A stretch of DNA of 64,000 bases from the NCBI GenBank assembly GCA_020621965.1, contig JAHRYV010000016.1:1-64000 (forward strand), in the 5' to 3' direction. The notes beneath the pieces were generated by a model. The model saw only the letters and a program-made list of their open reading frames with translations, was not told where the DNA came from and searched no databases. Source of the stretch: Curvibacter sp. Its GTDB lineage: Bacteria > Pseudomonadota > Gammaproteobacteria > Burkholderiales > Burkholderiaceae_C. This document shows positions 25,317-33,071 of this stretch, one piece after another; position 1 is the stretch's first letter; each line of letters starts with the position of its first letter. The translations under genes and the position numbers were made by a program.

Positions 25317-26462
25317 ATGCTGAGCAAATGGATCCGGGCCCTGTCGTTGGGACTCGCCGCTACCTTCCTCTGCGCGGCCCAGGCGGCCAACACACAAGAC
25401 GAGATCGTGCTCGGACAGGTGGCGCCGCTGACCGGCACCATCGCGGGAACCGGCACCGAATACGTCGCTGGCGGCGCTGCCTATTTCGCGTATGTCAACG
25501 ACAGCGGCGGCGTGCACGGGCGCAAGATACGGGTCGTCCTCAAGGACGACAGCTACAAACCCGACCAGACCCTGGCGCACACGCGCCAGCTGCTCGCCGA
25601 CGAAAAGCCGCTGGCGCTGTTCGGTTTCATCGGCACCGGCAACGTGCTGGCGCTGAACAAGAACAAGATTCTCGAAGACGCGGGCATTGCGCTGGTGGCA
25701 CCCTACACGGGAGCGCAGGACCTGCGCGATCCCATGAACCCGCACATCTTCCACATCCGTGCCAGCTACACCGACGAGACCGCCGGCATGGTGGACCACC
25801 TGTACACCATCGGCGTGCGCCGCATCGCCGTGATGTACCAGGACGACCCCTTCGGCAAGAGCGGGCTGGCCGGCGCGGAGAGCGCGCTGAAGAAGCTGGG
25901 GCTGGAGCTGGTGGCCAAGGGCGGTTATGACCGCACCAAGCCCGAGGCGGTGGACGCCGCCGTGGCCGCCATCGCGCCGGCCAAGCCGGACGCGGTCATC
26001 ATGGTCGCGGTCAACAAGGCTTCGGCGGCCTTCATCAAGAAGCTGCGCGCCCAGGGCAGCCAGGCCCAGCTGTTCAGCATCTCGGTGGTGAACTTCAAGG
26101 AGCTGCTGGTCAACGCCGGCGAGGACCACGCCCGCGGCATCGGCATCTCGCAGGTCATGCCCTACCCCTACTCGGCGCGCATACCGGTGGTGCGCGAGTT
26201 CCAGACCCTGATGGCCAAGTACCAGCCCGACAAGGTCATCTCCTACGCCAGCATGGAATCCTTCATCGCCGCCAAGATCCTGGTGGAGGCGATCCGCCGC
26301 TGCGGCCCCGAGCCCACGCGCCAGAAGGTCATCACCCAGCTGGAGAAGATGAACAACTACGACGTCGGCGGTTTCCGCATCACCTTCTCACCGGACAACC
26401 ACGTCGGCTCCCACTTCGTCGAAGTCACGGTGATCGGCCGTGATGGCCGGCTGTTGCGCTAA
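25317..26462 (+). CDS. ABC transporter periplasmic substrate-binding protein (LivK/type-1 PBP fold)
   Basis: 381 residues with a signal peptide (ALSLGLAATFLCAAQA) and the Leu/Ile/Val-binding fold: EIVLGQVAPLTG, YFAYVNDSGGVHGRKI, then RRIAVMYQDDPFGKSG. It should bind an amino acid or small amide in the periplasm. No permease or ATPase gene is adjacent, so it is an orphan receptor or serves the liv system at 39-44 kb. GAGGAG 8 bases before the ATG fixes the start. The gene is flanked by 57-bp direct repeats. Confidence 0.88.
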   Translation: MLSKWIRALSLGLAATFLCAAQAANTQDEIVLGQVAPLTGTIAGTGTEYVAGGAAYFAYVNDSGGVHGRKIRVVLKDDSYKPDQTLAHTRQLLADEKPLALFGFIGTGNVLALNKNKILEDAGIALVAPYTGAQDLRDPMNPHIFHIRASYTDETAGMVDHLYTIGVRRIAVMYQDDPFGKSGLAGAESALKKLGLELVAKGGYDRTKPEAVDAAVAAIAPAKPDAVIMVAVNKASAAFIKKLRAQGSQAQLFSISVVNFKELLVNAGEDHARGIGISQVMPYPYSARIPVVREFQTLMAKYQPDKVISYASMESFIAAKILVEAIRRCGPEPTRQKVITQLEKMNNYDVGGFRITFSPDNHVGSHFVEVTVIGRDGRLLR

Positions 26463-26468
26463 CCCCCG

Positions 26469-26525
26469 CTCAGGTCACCGGCGTCAGCTTGGCCACCGAC
26501 AGGGCCAGCCACTTGATGCCGTGGC
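26469..26525. repeat. Second copy of the 57-bp direct repeat (3' end of uvrD-like gene)
   Basis: Matches 25007-25063 at 55 of 57 positions. The pair brackets the substrate-binding-protein gene, and recombination between them would delete it. Confidence 0.85.
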
Positions 26526-28873
26526 GGGGAAAGTTGATCTGCGCCCGCGCGTCGTCGCCCGAGCCTTCGAGCGTGAGCACCGTGCCCTCGCCGAACTTGT
26601 TGTGGAAGACCCGCATGCCCAGCTTCAGCCCGGTGGCGGCCTCCTGCGCCTTGGACACCGGCGCCGGGCTGCTGGCGGCATCACGGCCGTAACCGCCTGA
26701 GTAGCCGCTCTTCCAACCCTCACTCCAGCCTTCACGCTGGCGGTTGTAGCCGGCCGAGGGCGGCGCAAAACCGGTGCCGAAACCCTGGTTCTTCGGGGTG
26801 ATCCACTTCAGCGTTTCCTCCGGCAGCTCGTCGAAGAAACGGCTGCGGATGTGATACCGCGTCTGGCCATGCAGCATGCGCGTCTGCGAGTGGCTCAGGT
26901 ACAGGCGCTTTCGTGCCCGGGTGATGGCCACGTACATCAGGCGGCGCTCTTCCTCCAGGCCGTCGAAGTCGCTCATGGAGTTCTCGTGCGGGAACAGGCC
27001 CTCTTCCAGGCCGGTGATGAACACGCAGTCGAACTCCAGGCCCTTGCTGGCGTGCACCGTCATCAGCTGAATGGCGTCCTGGCCCTCTTGCGCCTGGTTA
27101 TCCCCGGCTTCGAGAGCGGCGTGGGTTAAGAACGCTGCCAAGGGTGACATCACTTCGCCGCTCTCGTCCGGCGCGCCCTGTTCGGCCGACACCACCGCGG
27201 TGGTCTGCTCGGTCGCCTTCATCGCCTCCGCGTCCCGGCCGAAGCCTTCGATGCTGACGAAACTCTCCGCCGCGTTGACCAGTTCTTCCAGGTTCTCGAT
27301 GCGGTCGGCGCCTTCGCGCTCGGCCTGGTAGTGCTCCACCAGGCCGCTGTGCTGCAGCACCAGCTCGATGATCTCGCGCAGGGTCAGGCCCTGGGTCTGC
27401 TCGCGCAGCACGTCGATCTTGGCGACGAAGGCGCCCAGGTTGGCACCGGCCTTGCCGCCCAGGGTGCTCACGGCGTCGTGCAGTGAGCAGCCCTTGCCCG
27501 CGTTCGCGGCACGTGCGGCGTCCTGCAGCTGCTCCAGGCTGCGCGCGCCGATGCCGCGCGGCGGGAAGTTCACCACCCGCAGGAAGCTGGTGTCGTCGTT
27601 GGGGTTCTCCAGCAGGCGCAGATAGGCCAGTGCGTGCTTGATTTCGGCGCGCTCGAAAAAGCGCAGGCCGCCATACACGCGATACGGCAGGCCGGCGTTG
27701 AACAGCGTGGTCTCGATCACCCGGCTCTGCGCATTGGAGCGGTAGAGCACGGCAATCTCTTTCTGGCTCATGCCTTCGCGCACGAGCTGCTTCATCTCGT
27801 CGATCATCCACTGCGCCTCGGCGAAGTCGCTCGTCGCCTCATAGACGCGCACCGGCTCGCCGGCGCCCTGGTCGGTGCGCAGGTTCTTGCCCAGGCGGTG
27901 TTTGTTGTGGCTGATCAGCGCGTTGGCCGTGTCCAGGATGTTGCTGTAGCTGCGGTAGTTCTGCTCCAGCTTGATCTGGTGCTGCACGTGGAACTCGCGC
28001 ACGAAGTCGCCATATTGCCCACCGCGCGCCGCGAAAGGCGTAGATGCTCTGGTCGTCGTCGCCCACCGCAAACACGGCACCGGCGCCGCCGTCGCTGCGC
28101 AGCGTGCCGGCCGGGTCGAAACCGGCCAGCAGCTTGATCCAGGCGTACTGCAGCTTGTTGGTGTCCTGGAACTCGTCGATCAGGATGTGGCGGAAACGCC
28201 GTTGGTAGTGCTCGCGCACGGGGTCGTGGTCGCGCAGCAGTTCGTAGCTGCGCAGCAGCAGTTCGCCGAAGTCCACCACACCCTCGCGCTGGCACTGCTC
28301 CTCGTAGAGCTGGTAGATCTCCACCTTCTTGCGCGTGTCGGGGTCATGCGCCTCCACCATGTGCGGCCGCTGGCCTTCCTCCTTGCAGCCGCCGATGAAC
28401 CAGGCCAGCTGCTTGGGCGGAAAACGCTCCTCGTCCACATTGAACTGCTTGCACAGGCGCTTGATAGCCGACAGCTGGTCCTGCGTGTCCAGGATCTGGA
28501 AGGTCTGCGGCAGGTTGACCGCGCGGTAATGCGCGCGCAGCAGCCGGTTGCACAGGCCATGGAAGGTGCCGATCCACATGCCACGCACGTTGACGGGCAG
28601 CATGGCCTGCAGGCGCGTCATCATCTCGCGCGCCGCCTTGTTGGTGAAGGTCACCGCCAGCACGCCGCCGGGCGAGACCTGGCCGGTCTGCAGCAGCCAG
28701 GCGATGCGGGTGGTCAGCACCCGCGTCTTGCCGGAGCCGGCCCCGGCCAGGATCAACGCCGGCTCGGGCGGCAACGCCACGGCGGCGCGCTGCTCGGCGT
28801 TCAGGCTGGCCAGCAGCGGCGAGTCGGCGGGGGCGGGAAACAGGGAACCGGAAGGCGGCAGGAGGGAAGACAT
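26470..28873 (-). pseudogene. UvrD/Rep/PcrA-family DNA helicase, frame-disrupted (probably sequencing indels)
   Basis: Two overlapping frames together encode a UvrD-like superfamily 1A helicase of about 800 residues. The 5' frame holds [26 protein letters not shown] and [14 protein letters not shown]; the 3' frame resumes [20 protein letters not shown] and continues through TVHASKGLEFD, VAITRARKRLYL and a C-terminal Tudor-like domain. The break lies at about 28008-28023, where two single bases appear missing 15 bases apart; between them the third frame still reads VGNMA. All motifs are otherwise intact, arguing for an error, not decay. TACAAT 6 bases before the ATG suggests a leaderless start. 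Confidence 0.85.
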
Positions 28874-28879
28874 CCCGCC

Positions 28880-28885
28880 ATTGTA
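28880..28885 (-). promoter_or_regulatory. -10-like hexamer directly before the uvrD-like start
   Basis: TACAAT on the minus strand ends 6 bases before the ATG at 28873. Confidence 0.45.
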
Positions 28886-28895
28886 TGAAGGGCGC

Positions 28896-29120
28896 TCAGA
28901 CGAGCGGCGCGCGCGACGAGATCCTGAAGCCGCTGGACGCCCGGTCGTGCAGCTCGGCCAGCTTGTCGAACAGTTCCGACTGGCGTTCCATGAGGCTCAT
29001 GAAGGCATGATTGGACGGATCGGCGCAGCGGAACTTGGCCAGTTCATGAACGCGATTGCCCAGCCGCTCCAGCTCGATGTGGATGGCACGACTTGCGATC
29101 AGGTATTCCTCGGGTTTCAT
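28896..29120 (-). CDS. Small hypothetical protein, mostly helical
   Basis: 74 residues (begins [20 protein letters not shown]), predicted alpha-helical, with regularly spaced Leu and Glu that could form a short coiled coil. No family is recognised. No good Shine-Dalgarno precedes the ATG. It lies 22 bases upstream of the uvrD-like gene on the same strand, though that gene has its own -10-like site in the gap. Confidence 0.5.
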   Translation of the reverse strand: MKPEEYLIASRAIHIELERLGNRVHELAKFRCADPSNHAFMSLMERQSELFDKLAELHDRASSGFRISSRAPLV

Positions 29121-29154
29121 TTGTCTTGTGTTCTTGAGGTGTGGCTACCCAGAG

Positions 29155-29185
29155 AAAGAGGCCCAAAGCCTCTTTTTTATTTTTT
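29155..29185 (+). terminator. Bidirectional intrinsic-terminator-like hairpin
   Basis: AAAGAGGC-CCAAA-GCCTCTTT followed by TTTATTTTTT on the plus strand gives a strong signal there. On the minus strand, after the alpha/beta-hydrolase gene, the same stem is followed by a weaker TTTCTCT. The plus strand has no gene immediately before it, so the minus-strand or bidirectional role is the useful one. Confidence 0.65.
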
Positions 29186-29324
29186 CCCAACACGCTGAAG
29201 TCTAGCGGCGTCAAGCCCGCCTGCACACGGGGAATTCCTCAGGGACTTCCCCTAGTGCGGGGCCAAAATACCTGCTGGCGTAGCCCGAACCTGAACACTG
29301 GCTGACTACCTACCCCGCCGCACC

Positions 29325-30182
29325 TCAGGCCTTGCCAAAAACCAGGCGGATGGCCAGCTGGTGCAGATGCTCCCAGGGCGCGGTCAGGTCCTCCAGCACG
29401 CTGAAATGGTTCTTGCCGGGAATGGTTTCGCACACCGGCACCACGGTCTTGCCCCAGGCCTGCTGGATCAGCTTGTTGTGGCGGATGAATTCCGCGCTTT
29501 CGTCAGCGCCGGCGACGGTGTAGAGGACACCCTGCCGTGGTGCCGGCAGCAGGGCCGGGCTGACCTTCGTGACCTGCTCGGGGGTGAGGCGCAGGGATTC
29601 CTTGAGAAAGGGCGTGTGCATGACGGGCTCCAGGTCGTAGAGACCGGAAATCGACAGCGCCCCCTTGACCAGGTCGGCCGGCAGATCCTTGCCGACCACG
29701 GGCCAGTCGCAGTCCAGCAACATGGTTGCCAGATGGCCGCCGGCCGAGTGGCCCACCAGGTAGATGCGGCGGGGGTCGCCGCCGAACTTCTTCGCATTGC
29801 GGTAGACCCAGGCCAGGGCCTTGACCAGCTGCAGCGTGATGTCGGGGATGGTGACCGCCGGACACAGCGCGTAGTTGGGAATGAAGACACAGCCGCCCAG
29901 GTTCTTGAAGGCCGGGGCAATGAAGGAGTGGTCGGACTTGTCGAGCGAGCGCCAGTAGCCGCCATGGATGAACACCACCACGGGGGCACCGGGCTGGTTG
30001 CTGGGGAAGACGTCGAGCTTTTCCATCGGGCCGTCGCCGTAGGCGATATCGGTCTGGCAGGGATGGGCCGCGCGGGCGTCTTCCGAGGCGTCGGCCCAAC
30101 GGGCAAAGTGCATGGCGTGCTCGGGGACCAGGGCACGGTTGTTGTACATGCGGTCCAGCCAGGCGGGGTCGAAATTCTTCAT
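29325..30182 (-). CDS. Alpha/beta hydrolase, kynurenine-formamidase-like
   Basis: 285 residues with the HGGYW oxyanion motif (VVFIHGGYWRSLDKSDHSFI) and the nucleophile elbow GHSAGGHLA, both typical of arylformamidase/BD-FAE-type esterases. A late Asp and His (PGKNHFSVLEDL) complete the triad. Kynurenine formamidase hydrolyses N-formylkynurenine, but no other tryptophan-catabolism gene is near, so the substrate is open. GGAG about 9 bases before the ATG supports the start. It is divergent from a dehydrogenase. Confidence 0.83.
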   Translation of the reverse strand: MKNFDPAWLDRMYNNRALVPEHAMHFARWADASEDARAAHPCQTDIAYGDGPMEKLDVFPSNQPGAPVVVFIHGGYWRSLDKSDHSFIAPAFKNLGGCVFIPNYALCPAVTIPDITLQLVKALAWVYRNAKKFGGDPRRIYLVGHSAGGHLATMLLDCDWPVVGKDLPADLVKGALSISGLYDLEPVMHTPFLKESLRLTPEQVTKVSPALLPAPRQGVLYTVAGADESAEFIRHNKLIQQAWGKTVVPVCETIPGKNHFSVLEDLTAPWEHLHQLAIRLVFGKA

Positions 30183-30270
30183 GTCAGGGGCTCCGGATGA
30201 AAGACAATGATGCGGTTTCGCAGGGGTACGGCTATCTTGTCATATCTGTCTATGCGAAGGAGGTAACAAG

Positions 30271-31139
30271 ATGAACATAGCCGTGTTGGGTACCGGCATG
30301 ATGGGTTTTCCGATGGCGCGCCGGCTGTGCGAAGCCGGCCACAGCGTGCGGGTCTGGAACCGCTCGCGCGCCAAGGCCGAAGGGCTGGCCGCCTTTGGCG
30401 CCACCGTGCATGACACGGCCACGGCCGCCGTGCAGGGCGCGGAGTTCGTCATCACCATGCTGGAACACGGCCCTGTGGTGGAGCAGGTGTTGTTCGACAT
30501 CGGCGTGGCCGGCGCCATGAAACCGGGCACGGTGCTGATCGACATGTCGTCCATCAAACCCGCCGAGGCCCGCGCGCATGCCGAACGCCTGGGCGCCATG
30601 GGCATCACCCACCTGGACGCCCCCGTCTCCGGCGGCACCCTGGGCGCCGAGGCCGGCACCCTGGCCATCATGGCCGGCGGCCAGGCCGGCGCCTTCGAGC
30701 GCGCCAAACCGGTGTTCGCGCCCCTGGGCCGCGCCACCCTGGTCGGCCCCAGCGGCGCGGGCCAGCTGGCCAAGCTGGCCAACCAGATGATCGTGGGCAT
30801 CACCATCGGCGCCGTGGCCGAGGCCCTGCTGCTGTGCCAGAAGGGCGGTGCCGACCCGCCAAGGTCAAGGAAGCTATCAGCGGCGGCTTTGCCGACAGCC
30901 GCATCCTGCAGGTGCACGGCCAGCGCATGGTGGAGCGCGACTTCGCCCCGCGCGGGCGCATGACGGTGCAGCTCAAGGACATGCGCAATGCGCTGGACAC
31001 CGCCAGCGGCCTGGGTTTCACCGCGCCGATCACGGGGCTGCTGGAGCAGTTGTATGCCGAAGGCGTGGCGCACGGGCTGAGTGACCTGGATCAAGCCGGG
31101 CTGTTTGTGGAACTGGCGCAGCGCAACGGCATGAAATGA
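30271..31139 (+). pseudogene. 3-hydroxyisobutyrate dehydrogenase-family NAD(P) oxidoreductase, frame-disrupted (probably a sequencing indel)
   Basis: The 5' frame starts with the Rossmann motif VLGTGMMGFPMARRLCEAGH and carries DAPVSGGTLGAEAGTLAIMA and KLANQMIVG (catalytic Lys region). It loses frame near 30858, where CCGCCAAGG should read CCGGCCAAGG. The next frame continues AKVKEAISGGFADSRILQVH to the stop at 31139. Restoring one G gives a normal-length (about 289-residue) beta-hydroxyacid dehydrogenase. AGGAGG before the ATG is strong. Substrates of the family include 3-hydroxyisobutyrate, tartronate semialdehyde and glyoxylate. Confidence 0.83.
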
Positions 31140-31370
31140 GCGGCTGTGGCTGGATGACCCTTTAGGGGGATGGCGGGGCGCGGGCGGGCCCGACAGAATC
31201 CTGGTCAGGATGCACTGACGGCATTTGTAACTTTGCCGGGTTTTATGCTATCTTTTGGATAGCAATCAATTTAGAACTGATCTGATCTCATGCCACATTT
31301 CTTCAGGGAATTTGCCGTTTTGTACCGCAGGGTGCTGCGGTCGATATCACGTTAGCCGTAAGGGGACACT
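31140..31370. other. Intergenic region upstream of HEPN pair
   Basis: AT-richer than its surroundings. It contains two inverted repeats: GCTATC-N5-GATAGC near 31247-31263, and ACCGCA-N6-TGCGGT at 31324-31341. A plausible promoter is TTGTAA-N18-TATCTT. A core-site-like GTTAGCC at 31351-31357 lies 13 bases before the next ATG. Confidence 0.45.
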
Positions 31371-32021
31371 ATGCGCGAGCACGTCTTGAAGCGGATCGAG
31401 GAGCTCATCGCCCGCGGAAATGTCATCGTTCGTTCGCAGTCGAGCAACGAATACTGGATGCGCGATGTCGTTGCAGCACAGAGTTGGATGGCTTCAGCTG
31501 CCAATTCAATTCAACAAGTTTCCCCAGTCGGTAGCTTCTTCCGCCAAGAGCTCGACCGACTCATGACTAACGAGCAGTTAAAGGGAGGAATCCCCGAGAC
31601 TGTTGTCGCAAAGGTTCTAGGCGTCCTGCAATCGGTGCACGTCGAGGCTCAGGCTGGCTTGTTAGAGAGATTGGAGGATCAAGTTGTGGCAAGCGCATTC
31701 GACGATTTTCTTGATCATGCCCACGGCTATCACAAGTCGGGAAAACTCAAAGAGGCTGCCGTATTGGGTTCAGCGGTGCTGGAAGACACAATCAAGCGCA
31801 TCGCAGCCAAAAACCAGCTTGATCCAGCGGGACTCTCGCTCGATCCTCTAATTGACGAACTGACCAAACGAGATGTGTTCAGTCAGGTCAAGGCTAAGCG
31901 TCTGAAGTCCTTTACTGGCGTTCGTAACCACGCGCTCCATGCCGAATGGGAGAAGCTTGACCTCAAGGAGGTTGGGGCTCAGATCGCAGGTGTACGCGAA
32001 TTGCTTGATGAGCATCTCTAA
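31371..32021 (+). CDS. HEPN-motif protein of unknown function
   Basis: 216 residues, mostly helical. The C-terminal domain (about 115-216) carries GVRNHALHAEW, an RNxxxH motif that is the catalytic signature of HEPN ribonucleases, after the helical AAVLGSAVLEDTIKRIAAKN. HEPN RNases act as toxins in toxin-antitoxin and phage-defence systems, so this may be a toxin or a nucleotidyltransferase-modified partner. AAGGGG 7 bases before the ATG supports the start. The next gene also has a HEPN-type motif. Base composition is lower in GC than the neighbours. Confidence 0.65.
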   Translation: MREHVLKRIEELIARGNVIVRSQSSNEYWMRDVVAAQSWMASAANSIQQVSPVGSFFRQELDRLMTNEQLKGGIPETVVAKVLGVLQSVHVEAQAGLLERLEDQVVASAFDDFLDHAHGYHKSGKLKEAAVLGSAVLEDTIKRIAAKNQLDPAGLSLDPLIDELTKRDVFSQVKAKRLKSFTGVRNHALHAEWEKLDLKEVGAQIAGVRELLDEHL

Positions 32022-32047
32022 CCTTACGGCCAACTCAAGCGTTAGAC
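32016..32047 (+). repeat. Integron attC-like junction between the HEPN genes (truncated or decayed)
   Basis: CTCTAAC at 32016-32022 contains the stop codon of the first gene, and CAACTCAAGCGTTAGAC ends at 32047. The latter closely matches the 3' end of common attC sites (AACTCAAGCGTTAGA, GTTRRRY core). With only 32 bases between core ends it is too short for a working attC, so a remnant is likely. Confidence 0.4.
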
Positions 32048-32053
32048 CGCACT

Positions 32054-32653
32054 ATGTCTCTTCCCGACATTCACACGATCTCGGGCGACTATGTGCAGGG
32101 ATCGTTCACTCTGCTTCCGCTTAGCGGCGAGCGTGCGGGCTCGGCACTCTTCTTCGCGCGTCTGATGGACTCCCACGCTCGCGAGGGAGAGACGAAGCTT
32201 GCCCAGCGGTTTTTTCGTGCTGCTGTCTCTGAGTTTCGGTCTATCTTCGATCTGCTACCCGCCGACTGGAAGGCGGCAGGACTGTCGCATGAATGGGTCC
32301 GGAGCGGCTTTAAAACCGAATTGGAGGCGCACCCCCTCATAGCGGTCCTGATCAAGGTGCGCAATTTCGCCGTCCATTCGGCGCGCGTGCAGGGCTTCGA
32401 ACGCGACTTCAGCGTCACAGTTTTTGGTGACGGTGCGGAGAGGCGAGAAGAATATATTCCCAGCATCTTCATCGACTCCCTCGATCGACAGGAGCTTGGC
32501 CGGGAACTGAAGGACATTCCGGAAGAGTCGCTGGAGTGGTTCAATCGGCAGATCCAGCACTGGCCAGCACAGCTGATCGTGCAGGAGGCTGTGTTTCAGG
32601 CGAGCATTCCGATCCGGAATTTTCTTTCGACTACGAGGCTTCGTGCGGTCTAA
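32054..32653 (+). CDS. Second HEPN-motif protein of unknown function
   Basis: 199 residues. The central segment LIKVRNFAVHSARVQGFERD contains RNFAVH, again an RNxxxH HEPN-type motif. The rest is mixed helix and strand with no family recognised. No Shine-Dalgarno is seen; the ATG is 6 bases after the GTTAGAC of the preceding attC-like site, as in integron cassettes. The stop codon sits inside GTCTAAC (32648-32654), the exact reverse complement of that core. Composition is AT-richer than the chromosome. Confidence 0.6.
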   Translation: MSLPDIHTISGDYVQGSFTLLPLSGERAGSALFFARLMDSHAREGETKLAQRFFRAAVSEFRSIFDLLPADWKAAGLSHEWVRSGFKTELEAHPLIAVLIKVRNFAVHSARVQGFERDFSVTVFGDGAERREEYIPSIFIDSLDRQELGRELKDIPEESLEWFNRQIQHWPAQLIVQEAVFQASIPIRNFLSTTRLRAV

Positions 32654-32716
32654 CTCCAACGTTGAATCGCAACCGAAGCAGCGAAGCCCTCCTCGTTCAC
32701 TCCCTCCCCTCACCCA

Positions 32717-33061
32717 TCACTCCGCCAGCATGTCCGACCCATTGCGGATGCGGTGCATGGTGGCAATCGGCACCGTCCAGACGATGCCGTCGCCAATCTG
32801 GCCCGTGCTGCAGATCAGGATGATGGTGTTGCGGATCTCCGCCACCATGGCGTCGTCGGCCAGCACGGTCACCATGACCTTGGGGGTGTAGTCGGTCAGC
32901 TCCTCCTTCACCGTGCGCTTGCCCACCGCGGCCGGGGCGGTGAAACCTTCGGCCTTGGTGAGCGTGAGGCCCGGGAAGTTGGGGATGGCGCGCAGCGCCT
33001 CGCGCAGCAGCGGCAGGCGGTTGGGGCGCACGATGGCGCGGATTTCCATCATCTGTTTCAT
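32717..33061 (-). CDS. PII-like (GlnB-fold) protein of the metal-efflux operon
   Basis: 114 residues with the GlnB ferredoxin-like fold, including MMEIRAIVRPNRLPLLREAL and the B-loop STGQIGDGIVWTVPIA. The T-loop is divergent from nitrogen-regulatory GlnB and lacks its uridylylation context. PII-like proteins commonly sit in CzcA/CusA operons, where they may sense metal or nucleotides and gate the pump (inference). GAGGAA 7 bases before the ATG at 33061 fixes the start. It follows the RND pump gene by 10 bases. Confidence 0.82.
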   Translation of the reverse strand: MKQMMEIRAIVRPNRLPLLREALRAIPNFPGLTLTKAEGFTAPAAVGKRTVKEELTDYTPKVMVTVLADDAMVAEIRNTIILICSTGQIGDGIVWTVPIATMHRIRNGSDMLAE

Positions 33062-33071
33062 GGGGTGTTCC

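Noticed and set aside
28008-28023. Programmed ribosomal frameshift in the uvrD-like helicase
   Set aside because: Two separate single-base losses with an intact third frame between them, no slippery heptamer or conserved precedent; an indel error explains it better.
32016-32047. A working integron attC site
   Set aside because: Only 32 bases between core ends, well below known attC lengths, and no integrase gene in the window; kept only as an attC-like remnant.
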